Shown here piece by piece: positions 44,470 through 53,103 of a stretch of DNA of 64,000 nt. Location of the stretch: NCBI RefSeq assembly GCF_002093975.1, contig NZ_KZ084327.1, forward strand, positions 225,978 through 289,977. The letters run 5' to 3'. The position numbers and the translations under genes are program-made. The DNA comes from Thermoactinospora rubra (GTDB taxonomy: Bacteria > Actinomycetota > Actinomycetes > Streptosporangiales > Streptosporangiaceae). The notes under the pieces are model-generated. The model saw only the letters and a list, made by a program, of their open reading frames with translations, was not told the origin of the DNA and searched no databases. Each line of letters opens with the position of its first letter. The stretch's first letter is position 1.

Positions 44470-45351
44470 GTGCGCATCGCTCTCGCCGGCCTGGCCACCA
44501 GCCATCCCTACACCGACGCCAGGACGCTGGCCCGCCACGCCGAGCTGACGGTGTGGGAGCAGGACCCCGAGCGGCTGCGCCGCTTCACCGGGGAGCACCC
44601 CGGCGCCAAGGTCGCCGGCAGCCTGGCCGACCTGCTGGCCGAGGGCCCCGACGGCGTGGTGCTCACCGTGCCGACGCCCCAGGTCAACGCGGCGCTGGGC
44701 GAGGTGCTCCAGACCCGGGCGCCGGTCTTCGTCAACAAGCCGGCCGCCGCCACCCGCGAGCAGCTCACCGAGCTCGACCGGCTGGTCTCGCCCGTGGCCG
44801 AGCGGGTGCTGTCCAGCTCGGTGCTGCGCTTCGCGCCGGCGTTCGCGGGCGCTGCGGTGGACCCGGCCGAGGTCCTGGCCGTCCGCGCGACGGTCAGGCA
44901 CGACGTGGGCCTGTGGGCCACCGGCTACAACGCCTGGCAGGACACCCCCGGCGAGGGCGGCGGCACGCTGGTGACCATGGGCATCCACGGCGTGGAGCTG
45001 CTGGTCGCCCTGCTCGGCCCGGACGTGGGGCTGGTCGGCGCGGCCGGGGCGGTGCGGCGCTACGAGACCCTGCGCTCGGAGGACACCGGGCTCATCGCCC
45101 TGCAGTGGTGGGGCAGCGGCATCCTCGGCGTGGTGGAGGTGCTCGGCGTGACCGAGCCGGAGTCCTACACGGTGACCGTCCACACGCCGCGGGCCAGCGA
45201 GCACATCGTCATCGAGGGCGACGAGCGGGGCCTGGGGTACGAGGGCACCATCGACGCCTTCCTGGCCATGGTCGGCGGCGCGCCGAGCCCGGTGCCGTGG
45301 GCGCAGACCAGGGCCGTCCTCGACGTCCTCGTCAGCGCCCGCGAGGCCTGA
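44470..45351 (+). CDS. Gfo/Idh/MocA-family oxidoreductase
   Basis: 293 residues. N-terminal NAD-binding fold (IALAGLATSHPYTDA, unusual in lacking the GxGxxG spacing), the conserved lysine-proline in VFVNKPAA, and an (alpha+beta) C-terminal domain. GTG start with GAGAGGAG 6 nt upstream. It precedes the epimerase operon by 61 bp but has its own promoter region without the 18-bp operator, so membership in the regulon is uncertain. Confidence 0.8.
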   Translation: MRIALAGLATSHPYTDARTLARHAELTVWEQDPERLRRFTGEHPGAKVAGSLADLLAEGPDGVVLTVPTPQVNAALGEVLQTRAPVFVNKPAAATREQLTELDRLVSPVAERVLSSSVLRFAPAFAGAAVDPAEVLAVRATVRHDVGLWATGYNAWQDTPGEGGGTLVTMGIHGVELLVALLGPDVGLVGAAGAVRRYETLRSEDTGLIALQWWGSGILGVVEVLGVTEPESYTVTVHTPRASEHIVIEGDERGLGYEGTIDAFLAMVGGAPSPVPWAQTRAVLDVLVSAREA

Positions 45352-45356
45352 TCCCA

Positions 45357-45397
45357 TTGACAGCGGAACACCCTCCTAGTTACGGTCTGGACCGTAA
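45357..45397 (+). promoter_or_regulatory. Promoter with cluster operator O1
   Basis: TTGACA (45357-45362), 18-bp spacer, TACGGT (45381-45386). The operator TTACGGTCTGGACCGTAA (45380-45397) is a perfect 8+2+8 palindrome overlapping the -10. Outside it CCCTCCT (45371) mirrors AGGAGGG (45398), the ribosome-binding site. Confidence 0.75.
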
Positions 45398-45412
45398 AGG
45401 AGGGCGTGCCGC

Positions 45413-46414
45413 ATGCGAACCGTTGCCGAACTCGAGGAACGCCTGGCCAGGCCGAGCGCCGGGCTCGTCGAGGACATGGCCAAGCTCGACGGAGAGATCC
45501 TGATCCTGGGCGCCGGAGGGAAACTCGGCCCCAGCCTGGTACGGCTGGCGCTGCGCGCCGGCGCGTCCAAGGTGATCGCGGTCTCCCGCTTCTCCGAACC
45601 CGGGCTGGCCGAGGCGCTGTCGGAGGAGGGCGCCACCGTGGTCAGGGCCGACGTCGCCGACGAGGACGCCCTGCGCGGCCTGCCGGACGCGCGCAACGTC
45701 GTCTTCCTCGTCGGCGCCAAGTTCGGCACCTCCGGCCGCGAGCACGCCACCTGGTTCACCAACGCCTACCTGCCCGGCCGGGTGGCCGACCGCTACCGCG
45801 CCAGCCGCATCGCGGCCCTGTCCACCGGCAACGTCTACCCCCTGGTCCCGGTGACCGGCGGCGGCAGCACCGAGGACTCGCCCACCGGCCCCGTCGGCGA
45901 CTACGCCATGAGCTGCCTGGGCCGCGAGCGGGTGCTGACCCACTTCTCCGACAGGTACGGCACGCCGCTGGCCCTCATCAGGCTCAACTACGCCGTCGAG
46001 ATGCGCTACGGCGTGCTGGTCGACCTGGCCCAGAAGATCCTCGCCGGGCAGCCGATCGACCTGACCACCGGGCACGTCAACGTGGTCTGGCAGGGCTACG
46101 CCAACGAGGTGACGCTCCGCTCGCTCCTGCTCGCCGACGCCCCGCCGTACATCCTCAACGTCACAGGCCCCGAGCTGGTCTCGGTCCGGCAGGCGGCGCT
46201 GGACCTGGGCCGGGCCCTGGGCAGGGAGCCGGTCTTCACCGGACGGGAGGCCGACACCGCGCTGCTGTCCAACGCCTCGCGCTGCCACCGGCTGTTCGGC
46301 TACCCGCAGATCACGCCCGCCGAGCTGATCGAGCACGTGGCCCGCTGGGTGGCCGAGGGCGGGCCGCTGCTGGGCAAGCCCACGAAGTTCGAACGCCGTG
46401 ACGGCCAGTTCTAG
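45413..46414 (+). CDS. NAD-dependent epimerase/dehydratase-like protein, YxxxK altered
   Basis: 333 residues of the extended SDR type: ILILGAGGKLGPSLV, then LSTGNVYP and RLNYAVEMRYG. The catalytic YxxxK is replaced by YAMSC, so normal SDR chemistry is doubtful; it may use another base or bind without turnover. AGGAGGG precedes the ATG. First gene of an operator-controlled pair with the aldolase-type gene, 22 bp apart. Confidence 0.78.
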   Translation: MRTVAELEERLARPSAGLVEDMAKLDGEILILGAGGKLGPSLVRLALRAGASKVIAVSRFSEPGLAEALSEEGATVVRADVADEDALRGLPDARNVVFLVGAKFGTSGREHATWFTNAYLPGRVADRYRASRIAALSTGNVYPLVPVTGGGSTEDSPTGPVGDYAMSCLGRERVLTHFSDRYGTPLALIRLNYAVEMRYGVLVDLAQKILAGQPIDLTTGHVNVVWQGYANEVTLRSLLLADAPPYILNVTGPELVSVRQAALDLGRALGREPVFTGREADTALLSNASRCHRLFGYPQITPAELIEHVARWVAEGGPLLGKPTKFERRDGQF

Positions 46415-46436
46415 ACCACACCCGAGGAGAGAAGAC

Positions 46437-47486
46437 GTGTTGATCGCGGAGGCGACGCGGAGCGTGCCCGAGCTGTTCCGCAGCGGCCTGGTGATCCCGG
46501 CCCACCCGCTGGCGCTCACCGCCGACCGCAAGCTGGACGAGCGCCGCCAGCGGGCGTTGACGCGGTACTACGTGGAGGCGGGCGCCGGGGGCCTGGCGGT
46601 GGGCGTGCACACCACGCAGTTCGCCATCCACGGCACCGAGCTGCTGCCCCCGGTGCTGGAACTGGCCGCGGCGACCGCACGCGAGTACCCGCGCGAGGTC
46701 GTGCTGATTGCCGGGGCCACCGGGCCGACCGCGCAGGCGGTGGCCGAGGCCGAGCTGGCCGCCTCGCTGGGGTACCACATGGTGCTGCTGAGCCCGCACC
46801 GCGACCTGGACGAGGACGGCCTGATCGAGCGGGCGCGGGCCGTGGGGGAGGTGCTGCCGGTCATCGGCTTCTACCTGCAGCCGGCCGTGGGCGGGCGGAC
46901 GCTGTCGCGTGGCTTCTGGACGCGCCTGGCCGCGATCGAGTCGGTCGTGGGCATCAAGGTCGCGCCGTTCGACCGGTACCGGACCCTGGACGTGCTGCAC
47001 GGCGTCTGCCGGTCGGGCCGCGAGGGCGAGGTGGCGCTGTACACCGGTAACGACGACCACATCCTGGCCGACCTCATCACGCCGCACCGGGTGGTGGTGG
47101 ACGGGCGCGAGGTGGAGGTCGAGTTCGTCGGCGGGCTGCTCGGGCAGTGGGCCGTGTGGGTACGGCGGGCCGTCGAGCTGCTGGAGGAGGCCAGGCGCGC
47201 CCGGGGCGGCGACGACTCGGCCGTGCGGCGGTTGCTGCGCCTGGACGGGCACCTCACCGACGCCAACGCCGCCATCTTCGACTCGGCCAACGGCTTCCAC
47301 GGCTGCATCCCCGGCATCCACGAGGTGCTGAGGCGGCAGGGACTGCTGGAGGGACGCTGGTGCCTGGACCCGGCCGAGGACCTGTCGCCTGGCCAGCCGG
47401 CGGAGATCGACCGCGTGTGGGAGGCGTACCCGTGGCTGCGCGACGACGACTTCGTCGCCGAGGGCCTGGACCGCTGGCTGTCCTGA
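46437..47486 (+). CDS. Dihydrodipicolinate-synthase-family lyase (long form)
   Basis: 349 residues, TIM-barrel of the DHDPS/NAL superfamily. Schiff-base lysine K174 in VGIKVAPFDR and Tyr146 in GFYLQP; GNDDHILADL near the barrel end. About 50 residues longer than typical DHDPS. GTG 46437 with GAGGAGAG 5 nt upstream; the longer frame from 46398 overlaps the epimerase gene. Expected chemistry is reversible cleavage of a 2-keto acid sugar; substrate unknown. Confidence 0.78.
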   Translation: MLIAEATRSVPELFRSGLVIPAHPLALTADRKLDERRQRALTRYYVEAGAGGLAVGVHTTQFAIHGTELLPPVLELAAATAREYPREVVLIAGATGPTAQAVAEAELAASLGYHMVLLSPHRDLDEDGLIERARAVGEVLPVIGFYLQPAVGGRTLSRGFWTRLAAIESVVGIKVAPFDRYRTLDVLHGVCRSGREGEVALYTGNDDHILADLITPHRVVVDGREVEVEFVGGLLGQWAVWVRRAVELLEEARRARGGDDSAVRRLLRLDGHLTDANAAIFDSANGFHGCIPGIHEVLRRQGLLEGRWCLDPAEDLSPGQPAEIDRVWEAYPWLRDDDFVAEGLDRWLS

Positions 47487-47499
47487 CGTGACGGCCCGC

Positions 47500-48702
47500 C
47501 TACAGGGTCAGCCGATACAGCGTCAGCGGCCGCCCGCTCGACCCGCTGGTGAGGTTGCCCGTGCGCTCGGCCAGCCCCGCCAGCTCCAGCCGGTACAGCA
47601 TGCGCCGGGCCGTGCGCTGCTGCACCGCGAGCCGCTCGGCGATCTCCTTGGTGGTCAGCGGCTCCCCGCCGGCGGCGTCGCGCGCCTCCAGCAGCTTCTC
47701 CAGCGTCGGCACCGACAGCCCGACCCGGCGCGCGATCACCGACAGGTTCTGCTCGGCCGGCGGCGGCACGGCGGTGGCCGACTCCAGCACGATGTCGGTG
47801 TCCGCCCGCAGCGACAGCACCGCCGCGACCTCCCCGATGCGGCGCGCCCTCGACAGGGCGCGCCGCGCGAGGCTCTCCGCCTCCGCCGCGCTGCGCCCCA
47901 GCCCGAAGCCCACGCGCACGACCCGGTTGCCGCCGGCCAGGCGCGTCAGCATGGGCAGGCACGAGAAGCCGCCGGTGGCGTCGTGCAGCGGCCCGCGGGT
48001 GGTGACCAGCAGATACGTCCCGCCGCGGAAGGCCGCCAGCGTCCCGCCGAGCGCGGTCGCCTCCCGCAGCAGCCCCTCGTCGTTGTCCACCTCGACCAGG
48101 CCGAGCGCGATCTGCGCGTCCTCCTGCGCCTGCCCCTCGGCGGTGAGCAGCAGCTGCCGCAGCGCCACCCGGACGCTGTGCACGGACGGCACCAGCCGCA
48201 GGATCTTCATCTCCCCGCGCAGCTCCTCGTAGACGGAGCTGAGGCAGGTGATCGCCGCCTGCGAGCGGCGGTGGAAGGCGACGGCCTTCTTCGAGGTCAT
48301 CCCGGCCCGGTACGGCAGCGTGCGCACCTGGTCGACCGGCAGCCCGGCCTCGGTGAAGGTCGAGGTCACATCGCCCGCCGGCAGCGTGTCGATCGACAGG
48401 CGCGTGACGTCCACCCCCTCGCGCTGCAGCCGTACCAGGGCGCTGAGCAGCGTCGCCCCGGAGTAGTCGACGAACGCCGCCGGCCGGGTCAGCAGCTCGG
48501 CGTCGCGGGCCAGCATGTACGGCACGATGCCGGTGAACAGCCATCCCTCCACCGAGGCGGCGTGCGCCTCGACGATGGCGGCGGCCTGCGACTCGTGGTC
48601 GTAGTCCAGCCGCAGCGCGCTGACGCCCGGCTGCTCCTCGCACGTGGCGGCGACGTCGTCGACCAGATCGTGCGGTCCGACGACCCCGATGACGATCCCC
48701 AC
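47500..48702 (-). CDS. Cluster regulator: sensor, GGDEF-like core, winged HTH
   Basis: 400 residues. The C-terminus is a winged helix (about 349-398: LTTKEIAERLAVQQRTARRM, wing GSSGRPLTLYRL). The middle (about 205-300) has the strand pattern of GGDEF/GTP-cyclohydrolase-III-like domains without GGDEF residues. The N-terminal 200 residues resemble a small-molecule receiver (DYDHESQAAAIVEAH...FTGIVPYML). GTG 48702 with a perfect AGGAGG. It is divergent from an aminotransferase with an operator copy in between, so it is the likely regulator of the whole cluster. Not a family I can name. Confidence 0.7.
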   Translation of the reverse strand: MGIVIGVVGPHDLVDDVAATCEEQPGVSALRLDYDHESQAAAIVEAHAASVEGWLFTGIVPYMLARDAELLTRPAAFVDYSGATLLSALVRLQREGVDVTRLSIDTLPAGDVTSTFTEAGLPVDQVRTLPYRAGMTSKKAVAFHRRSQAAITCLSSVYEELRGEMKILRLVPSVHSVRVALRQLLLTAEGQAQEDAQIALGLVEVDNDEGLLREATALGGTLAAFRGGTYLLVTTRGPLHDATGGFSCLPMLTRLAGGNRVVRVGFGLGRSAAEAESLARRALSRARRIGEVAAVLSLRADTDIVLESATAVPPPAEQNLSVIARRVGLSVPTLEKLLEARDAAGGEPLTTKEIAERLAVQQRTARRMLYRLELAGLAERTGNLTSGSSGRPLTLYRLTL

Positions 48703-48718
48703 GCGGCCTCCTGTCGCA

Positions 48719-48736
48719 TTGCGGTCTAGACCGGAA
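48719..48736. promoter_or_regulatory. Cluster operator O2 between regulator and aminotransferase
   Basis: TTGCGGTCTAGACCGGAA, palindromic except positions 3/16. It lies 17 bp from the regulator start and 10 bp from the aminotransferase start, able to control both. Confidence 0.7.
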
Positions 48737-48746
48737 GGGTAACCCC

Positions 48747-49895
48747 GTGACACTGCACTTTCCAACCATGGCCGAAGCCGGCGGCCGCACCCTCGGCGAG
48801 GAGGAGCTGGCCGCCCTGGAGCGGGTGATCCGCTCCGGCATGCTGAACTCCGTCTGGGGGAGCGAGGCGCGGGCGCTGGAGCGCGAGGTCGCCGACCTCT
48901 ACGGGGTACGGCACGCGATCTCGGCGAGCTCCGGCACCGCGGCCCTCCACCTCGCGGTCGTGGCGGCGGCGCCCGACCCCGGAGACGAGATCATCACGAC
49001 GCCGATCACGGACTTCGGCACGGTCGCCCCCATCTTGGCGCAGAACGCCGTCCCTGTCTTCGCCGATGTGGATCCTTCCGACGGCAATCTGGACCCCGAG
49101 GCGGTCTCCCGCCTCATCGGGCCCCGCACCAGGGCCATCATGGCCGTCCACCTGTTCGGCGCCCCGGCGCGGATCGCCGAGCTGCGGGCGCTGGCCGACG
49201 AGCACGGCCTGGCCCTGATCGAGGACTGCGCCCAGGCGTGGCTGGCCGAGCTGCCCACGGGAGGCTACGCGGGCACGGCGGGCGACGTCGGCTGCCTCAG
49301 CCTGCAGCAGTGGAAGCACATCACCTGCGGCGACGGCGGCCTGGCGATCACCGACGACGACGAGCTGGCGCGGCGCATGCGGCTGTTCGCCGACAAGGGC
49401 TGGGACCGCGCCGCCGGCCGCTCGCACGCGAGCTTCGGGCTGAACTACCGCATGACCGAGCTCCAGGCCGCCGTGGCCCGCGCCCAGCTGGCCAAGCTGC
49501 CGGGGGTGGTGGCGGCGCGCCGCCGTACCGCCCTGATGCTCCTTGAGGCGCTGCGCGGGCTCGGGCACCTGCGGCTGCCGCGCCCGGACGGGCACGCCTG
49601 GTGGCTGTTCCCGCTGGTCCTGCCGTACGGCGGGGCGCCGGAGCTGGCCGGGCGGCTCGCCGCCGCGGGCGTCCCGGCCCGCGCCGGATACCTGGACGAG
49701 CCGCTCAACAGGGCACCCGTGCTGCGCGGCCCGGTCTACGGCGGCTCGCGGTTCCCGCTGGAGGGGTACCAGCCGGCGCCCTGCCCGGCCGCGGAGCGGC
49801 TGGTGGAGGAGACGCTGCTGGTCATCCAGTGGAACGAGCACTACACGGAGGATCACGTCAAGGCCATCGCGGCGGAGATCCGGACAGGCCCGTAG
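48747..49895 (+). CDS. DegT/DnrJ/EryC1/StrS-family aminotransferase
   Basis: 382 residues, PLP type I fold. The PLP lysine is K190 (LQQWKHITCGDGG) and the pyridine-N aspartate D160 (LIEDCAQAW). GTG 48747 is the first start after the operator. This family transfers amino groups to keto-sugars or cyclitols; a few members are dehydratases. Its paralogue lies at 60992. Confidence 0.85.
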   Translation: MTLHFPTMAEAGGRTLGEEELAALERVIRSGMLNSVWGSEARALEREVADLYGVRHAISASSGTAALHLAVVAAAPDPGDEIITTPITDFGTVAPILAQNAVPVFADVDPSDGNLDPEAVSRLIGPRTRAIMAVHLFGAPARIAELRALADEHGLALIEDCAQAWLAELPTGGYAGTAGDVGCLSLQQWKHITCGDGGLAITDDDELARRMRLFADKGWDRAAGRSHASFGLNYRMTELQAAVARAQLAKLPGVVAARRRTALMLLEALRGLGHLRLPRPDGHAWWLFPLVLPYGGAPELAGRLAAAGVPARAGYLDEPLNRAPVLRGPVYGGSRFPLEGYQPAPCPAAERLVEETLLVIQWNEHYTEDHVKAIAAEIRTGP

Positions 49896-49916
49896 TTACG
49901 TTCGTGTATCAACCAT

Positions 49917-49962
49917 TGACCGGCTTCGGCCTCGTCACTAGGTTTCGGTCAGGACCGGTATT
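49917..49962 (+). promoter_or_regulatory. Promoter with cluster operator O3
   Basis: TTGACC (49917-49922), 17-bp spacer, TAGGTT (49940-49945), then TTTCGGTCAGGACCGGTA (49945-49962) covering the expected start point. Confidence 0.68.
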
Positions 49963-49982
49963 AACGGGAAAGGATGGCGCCG

Positions 49983-51230
49983 ATGAGGAAGCCAGCGGTC
50001 GCAGCCCTCGCGGCGGCTCTGGGGCTCGCGCTCGCCGGATGCGGATCCGGCGGCTCGGGCTCCGGCGGGAGCACCGTGACGCTGTGGATGTACCCGGTGA
50101 TCGCGGACCAGGCCGCGAGCCAGGCCTTCTGGGGCAAGGTCGAGAAGGACTTCGAGGCCGCCAACGCCGGCATCGACCTGAAGGTCGACATGCAGCCCTG
50201 GGAGGGCCGCCAGGAGAAGATCACCACGGCGCTCGCCTCCAAGAAGGGCTTCGACCTGGTCGTGCTCGGCCCCGACCAGATTCCGCAGTACGCCAAGCAG
50301 GGCACGCTGGAGCCGGTCGACGACGTGGTCGCCCCGGCCAAGGGCGCCTACCTGCCCAGCGCGCTCACCGCGCTGACCGTCGACGGCAAGCTGTACGGCG
50401 TGCCGGTCTACCAGACCATCACGGCGCCGATCTACAACAAGAAGCTGTTCGCCGACGCGGGCGTGACGGAGATCCCCGACACCCTGGCGGAGGTCAAGGA
50501 GGCCGCGCCCAAGCTGGCCGCCAAGAAGGTCGCCATCCTGGACTACCCGGGCAAGCCCGAGGTGAGCCTGAACCAGAGCTTCTACCCGATCCTGTGGGCC
50601 AACGGCGGCTCGGTCTTCGCCCCCGACGGCAAGACCGTGGCCTTCAACGGCCCCGAGGGCGTGGAGAGCCTGCAGTTCCTGCTGGACCTCAAGGCCGTGG
50701 GCGGCCTGCCGGAGAACACCGCCAGCAAGGGCAACGACATCGAGGGCGGCCCGCTGGCCGGCGGCCAGAGCGCCATGTACCACGCGGCCACCGCCCTGCA
50801 GGCCACCCAGCTCGGCAAGGCCATCGGCGCCGAGAACGTCGGCATCGGGCTGCCGCTGGAGGGCAGGAAGCGCGTGGCCTTCGGCATCCCCGGCGGCCTG
50901 GTGATCGCCAAGCACTCCGGGAACAAGGACGCCGCCAAGAAGGTGGCCACCTTCCTGTCCTCGCCGCAGGTGGCCGCGGAGCTGGCCAAGGCCTCCGGCT
51001 TCTTCTCCGCCCGCACCGACGTGACCGTGCCCGGCCAGTCGGCGGAGGCCAAGGAGTTCGCCAAGTCGCTGGAGTACGCCTTCCCGGGCGACACGCACCC
51101 CAAGGCCCGCCAGGTGATGGCCGTCCTCGCCCCGCACATCCAGGCGGCGCTGCTCGGCAAGGAGGATGCCAAGACCGCCCTCGACGCGGCGGCCAAGGAG
51201 GCCAACGCGCTGCTCGCCGGCGGCGGCTGA
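49983..51230 (+). CDS. ABC transporter sugar-type substrate-binding lipoprotein
   Basis: 415 residues of the family-1 extracellular solute-binding proteins. Lipobox LAGC with Cys20, Gly/Ser tether, then VTLWMYPV and typical two-lobe sequence (PVYQTITAPIYNKKLF). ATG 49983 has AAAGGA upstream; ATG 49974 is crowded against it. First gene of SBP-permease-permease-lyase; no ATPase gene follows, so a shared MsmK-type ATPase is implied. Confidence 0.9.
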   Translation: MRKPAVAALAAALGLALAGCGSGGSGSGGSTVTLWMYPVIADQAASQAFWGKVEKDFEAANAGIDLKVDMQPWEGRQEKITTALASKKGFDLVVLGPDQIPQYAKQGTLEPVDDVVAPAKGAYLPSALTALTVDGKLYGVPVYQTITAPIYNKKLFADAGVTEIPDTLAEVKEAAPKLAAKKVAILDYPGKPEVSLNQSFYPILWANGGSVFAPDGKTVAFNGPEGVESLQFLLDLKAVGGLPENTASKGNDIEGGPLAGGQSAMYHAATALQATQLGKAIGAENVGIGLPLEGRKRVAFGIPGGLVIAKHSGNKDAAKKVATFLSSPQVAAELAKASGFFSARTDVTVPGQSAEAKEFAKSLEYAFPGDTHPKARQVMAVLAPHIQAALLGKEDAKTALDAAAKEANALLAGGG

Positions 51231-51235
51231 GCCCC

Positions 51236-51348
51236 GCGGCCGCAGGCGCGAGCCGTCCGGCCCGCGCCTTGGGCTGACGGCCCGCGCCTGCGGCCGCCCG
51301 GCCCGCCCTGCGTTACCCTCGGCCTCCCCGGCTCCGGCCGGGGAGGCC
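51236..51348 (+). other. Two strong stem-loops between SBP and permease genes
   Basis: A perfect 15-bp inverted repeat (51236-51250 and 51283-51297, GCGGCCGCAGGCGCG arm) and a second 11-bp stem GGCCTCCCCGG/CCGGGGAGGCC (51321-51331, 51338-51348). No T-run follows, so they more likely stabilise the upstream mRNA or attenuate read-through than stop all transcription. Confidence 0.6.
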
Positions 51349-51366
51349 CCCGGCGAAAGGTATGAA

Positions 51367-52230
51367 GTGCGGCGTTTGCGCGATCCCGTCACCGGGCTCC
51401 TGTTCGTCCTCCCGATGCTGGTGCTCTTCCTCGTCTTCCGGATCTTCCCCACCCTCGGGGCCGCCGGGATGAGCTTCACCAACTGGAACATCGGCGGCGA
51501 GTGGAGCTTCGTCGGCACGGCGAACTACGCCAGGATGCTGCAGGACGACACCTTCTGGACCAGCCTGCGCGTCACCCTGGTCTACGTCGCCGTCTACGTG
51601 CCGCTCACCGTGCTGATCTCGCTGGGCACCGCGCTGCTGCTCAACTCGGTGGTCTTCCTGCGCGGCCTGTTCCGCGGCATGCTCTTCCTGCCCTACGTCA
51701 CCAGCTTCGTCCTCGCCGGAGTGATCTGGCGGTGGATCTACGAGTTCAACGGCCTGCTCAACGGCCTGCTCGCCAAGGCAGACGTGGGCCCCGTGGCGTT
51801 CCTGGAGCAGTCCGCGCTGGTGCTGCCCGCCCTGGCGGTGGTGTCGGCCTGGAAGGGCTTCGGCTACTCCATGCTCATCCTTCTGGCCGGGCTCAAGGCC
51901 ATCCCCGGCTCCTACCTGGAGGCGGCCCGCGTCGACGGGGCCGGGCCCTGGCAGCGCCTGCGCGCCATCACGCTGCCGCTGCTGCGGCCCGCGCTGTTCT
52001 TCGTGATGATCATCGAGACGATCAGCGCCTTCCAGGTCTTCGACACCATCTACGTCATGACCGGCGGCGGGCCCGCCCGCGCCAGCTACACGCTCATCTA
52101 CGCGCTCTACGACAAGGGGTTCCGGGGCTGGGAGTTCGGCTACGCCGCGACCTTCGGCATGGTGCTGTTCGCCATCATCCTGGTCGTCTCGCTCATCCAG
52201 CGGCGCTTCCTCGGGCGGGAGAACACTTGA
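51367..52230 (+). CDS. ABC transporter permease 1 (MalF type)
   Basis: 287 residues, six membrane helices, permease EAA loop EAARVDGAGPWQRLRAITLP. GTG 51367 has AAAGG 7 nt ahead. Stop overlaps the next start (TTGA). Confidence 0.88.
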   Translation: MRRLRDPVTGLLFVLPMLVLFLVFRIFPTLGAAGMSFTNWNIGGEWSFVGTANYARMLQDDTFWTSLRVTLVYVAVYVPLTVLISLGTALLLNSVVFLRGLFRGMLFLPYVTSFVLAGVIWRWIYEFNGLLNGLLAKADVGPVAFLEQSALVLPALAVVSAWKGFGYSMLILLAGLKAIPGSYLEAARVDGAGPWQRLRAITLPLLRPALFFVMIIETISAFQVFDTIYVMTGGGPARASYTLIYALYDKGFRGWEFGYAATFGMVLFAIILVVSLIQRRFLGRENT

Positions 52231-53087
52231 CCCTCACAGCAACACGTCCCGCGACACGTGCCGCCGCGACCGCGCGGCCCCGCCGTACGGGCCGCAGGTG
52301 GCCGCTCGTCGCCCTGCTGGCCGTGCTGTCGGTGCTGACCGTCAGCCCCTTCCTGGCGATGTTCGTGGTGGCGCTGTCGCCGGCGGGCGAGCCCACGCTG
52401 CCGACCCGCTGGCCGAGCGCGCTCACCTTCGACAACATCGCCCACGTGCTGAGCACCTCCGGCTTCCTGCAGTGGACGCTCAACTCGCTGGTCTACTCGG
52501 CCGTCTCCGTGGTGATCATCCTGCTGACCGCGTCCATGGCCGGCTACGCCTTCGCCAAGAAGCGCTTCCCGGGCCGGGACGCGATGCTGTGGACGTTCCT
52601 GGCCACGATGATGGTGCCCTTCCAGGCCACGCTGATCCCCACCTACGTGCTCGTCTCCGACCTCGGCGGCGTGGACACCTTCTGGGGGCTCATCGTCCCC
52701 ACCCTGGCCAACTCGCAGGCCGTCTTCCTCATGCGGCAGTTCATCCTCGGGCTGCCCGACGAGCTGTTCGAGGCGGCCAAGGTCGACGGGGCCTCCGAGC
52801 TGCGCGTCTACTGGACCATCGTGGTGCCGCTCACCCGGCCGATCCTGGCCACGCTGGGCGTGTTCGTGTTCCTGTGGCACTGGAACGACTTCCTGTGGCC
52901 GCTGGTCATCGGGCAGAGCGACGCCACCCGCACGCTCACCGTCGGGCTGACCATCCTGCGCACCGAGGAGCTCCAGCTGTCGCTGCTGATGGCCTCGGCG
53001 GCCGTCTCGGTGCTGCCGTGCCTGCTGGTGTTCTTCCTGCTCCAGCGCTACCTGGTCAACAGCATCGCGATGACGGGACTGAAATGA
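52227..53087 (+). CDS. ABC transporter permease 2 (MalG type)
   Basis: 286 residues from a TTG start overlapping the previous stop, with GGGAG upstream. Six helices and the EAA loop EAAKVDGASELRVYWTIVVP. Pairs with permease 1 to form the importer channel. Confidence 0.88.
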   Translation: MTLTATRPATRAAATARPRRTGRRWPLVALLAVLSVLTVSPFLAMFVVALSPAGEPTLPTRWPSALTFDNIAHVLSTSGFLQWTLNSLVYSAVSVVIILLTASMAGYAFAKKRFPGRDAMLWTFLATMMVPFQATLIPTYVLVSDLGGVDTFWGLIVPTLANSQAVFLMRQFILGLPDELFEAAKVDGASELRVYWTIVVPLTRPILATLGVFVFLWHWNDFLWPLVIGQSDATRTLTVGLTILRTEELQLSLLMASAAVSVLPCLLVFFLLQRYLVNSIAMTGLK

Positions 53088-53103
53088 CCTAGGGTGGGCG
53101 GCC

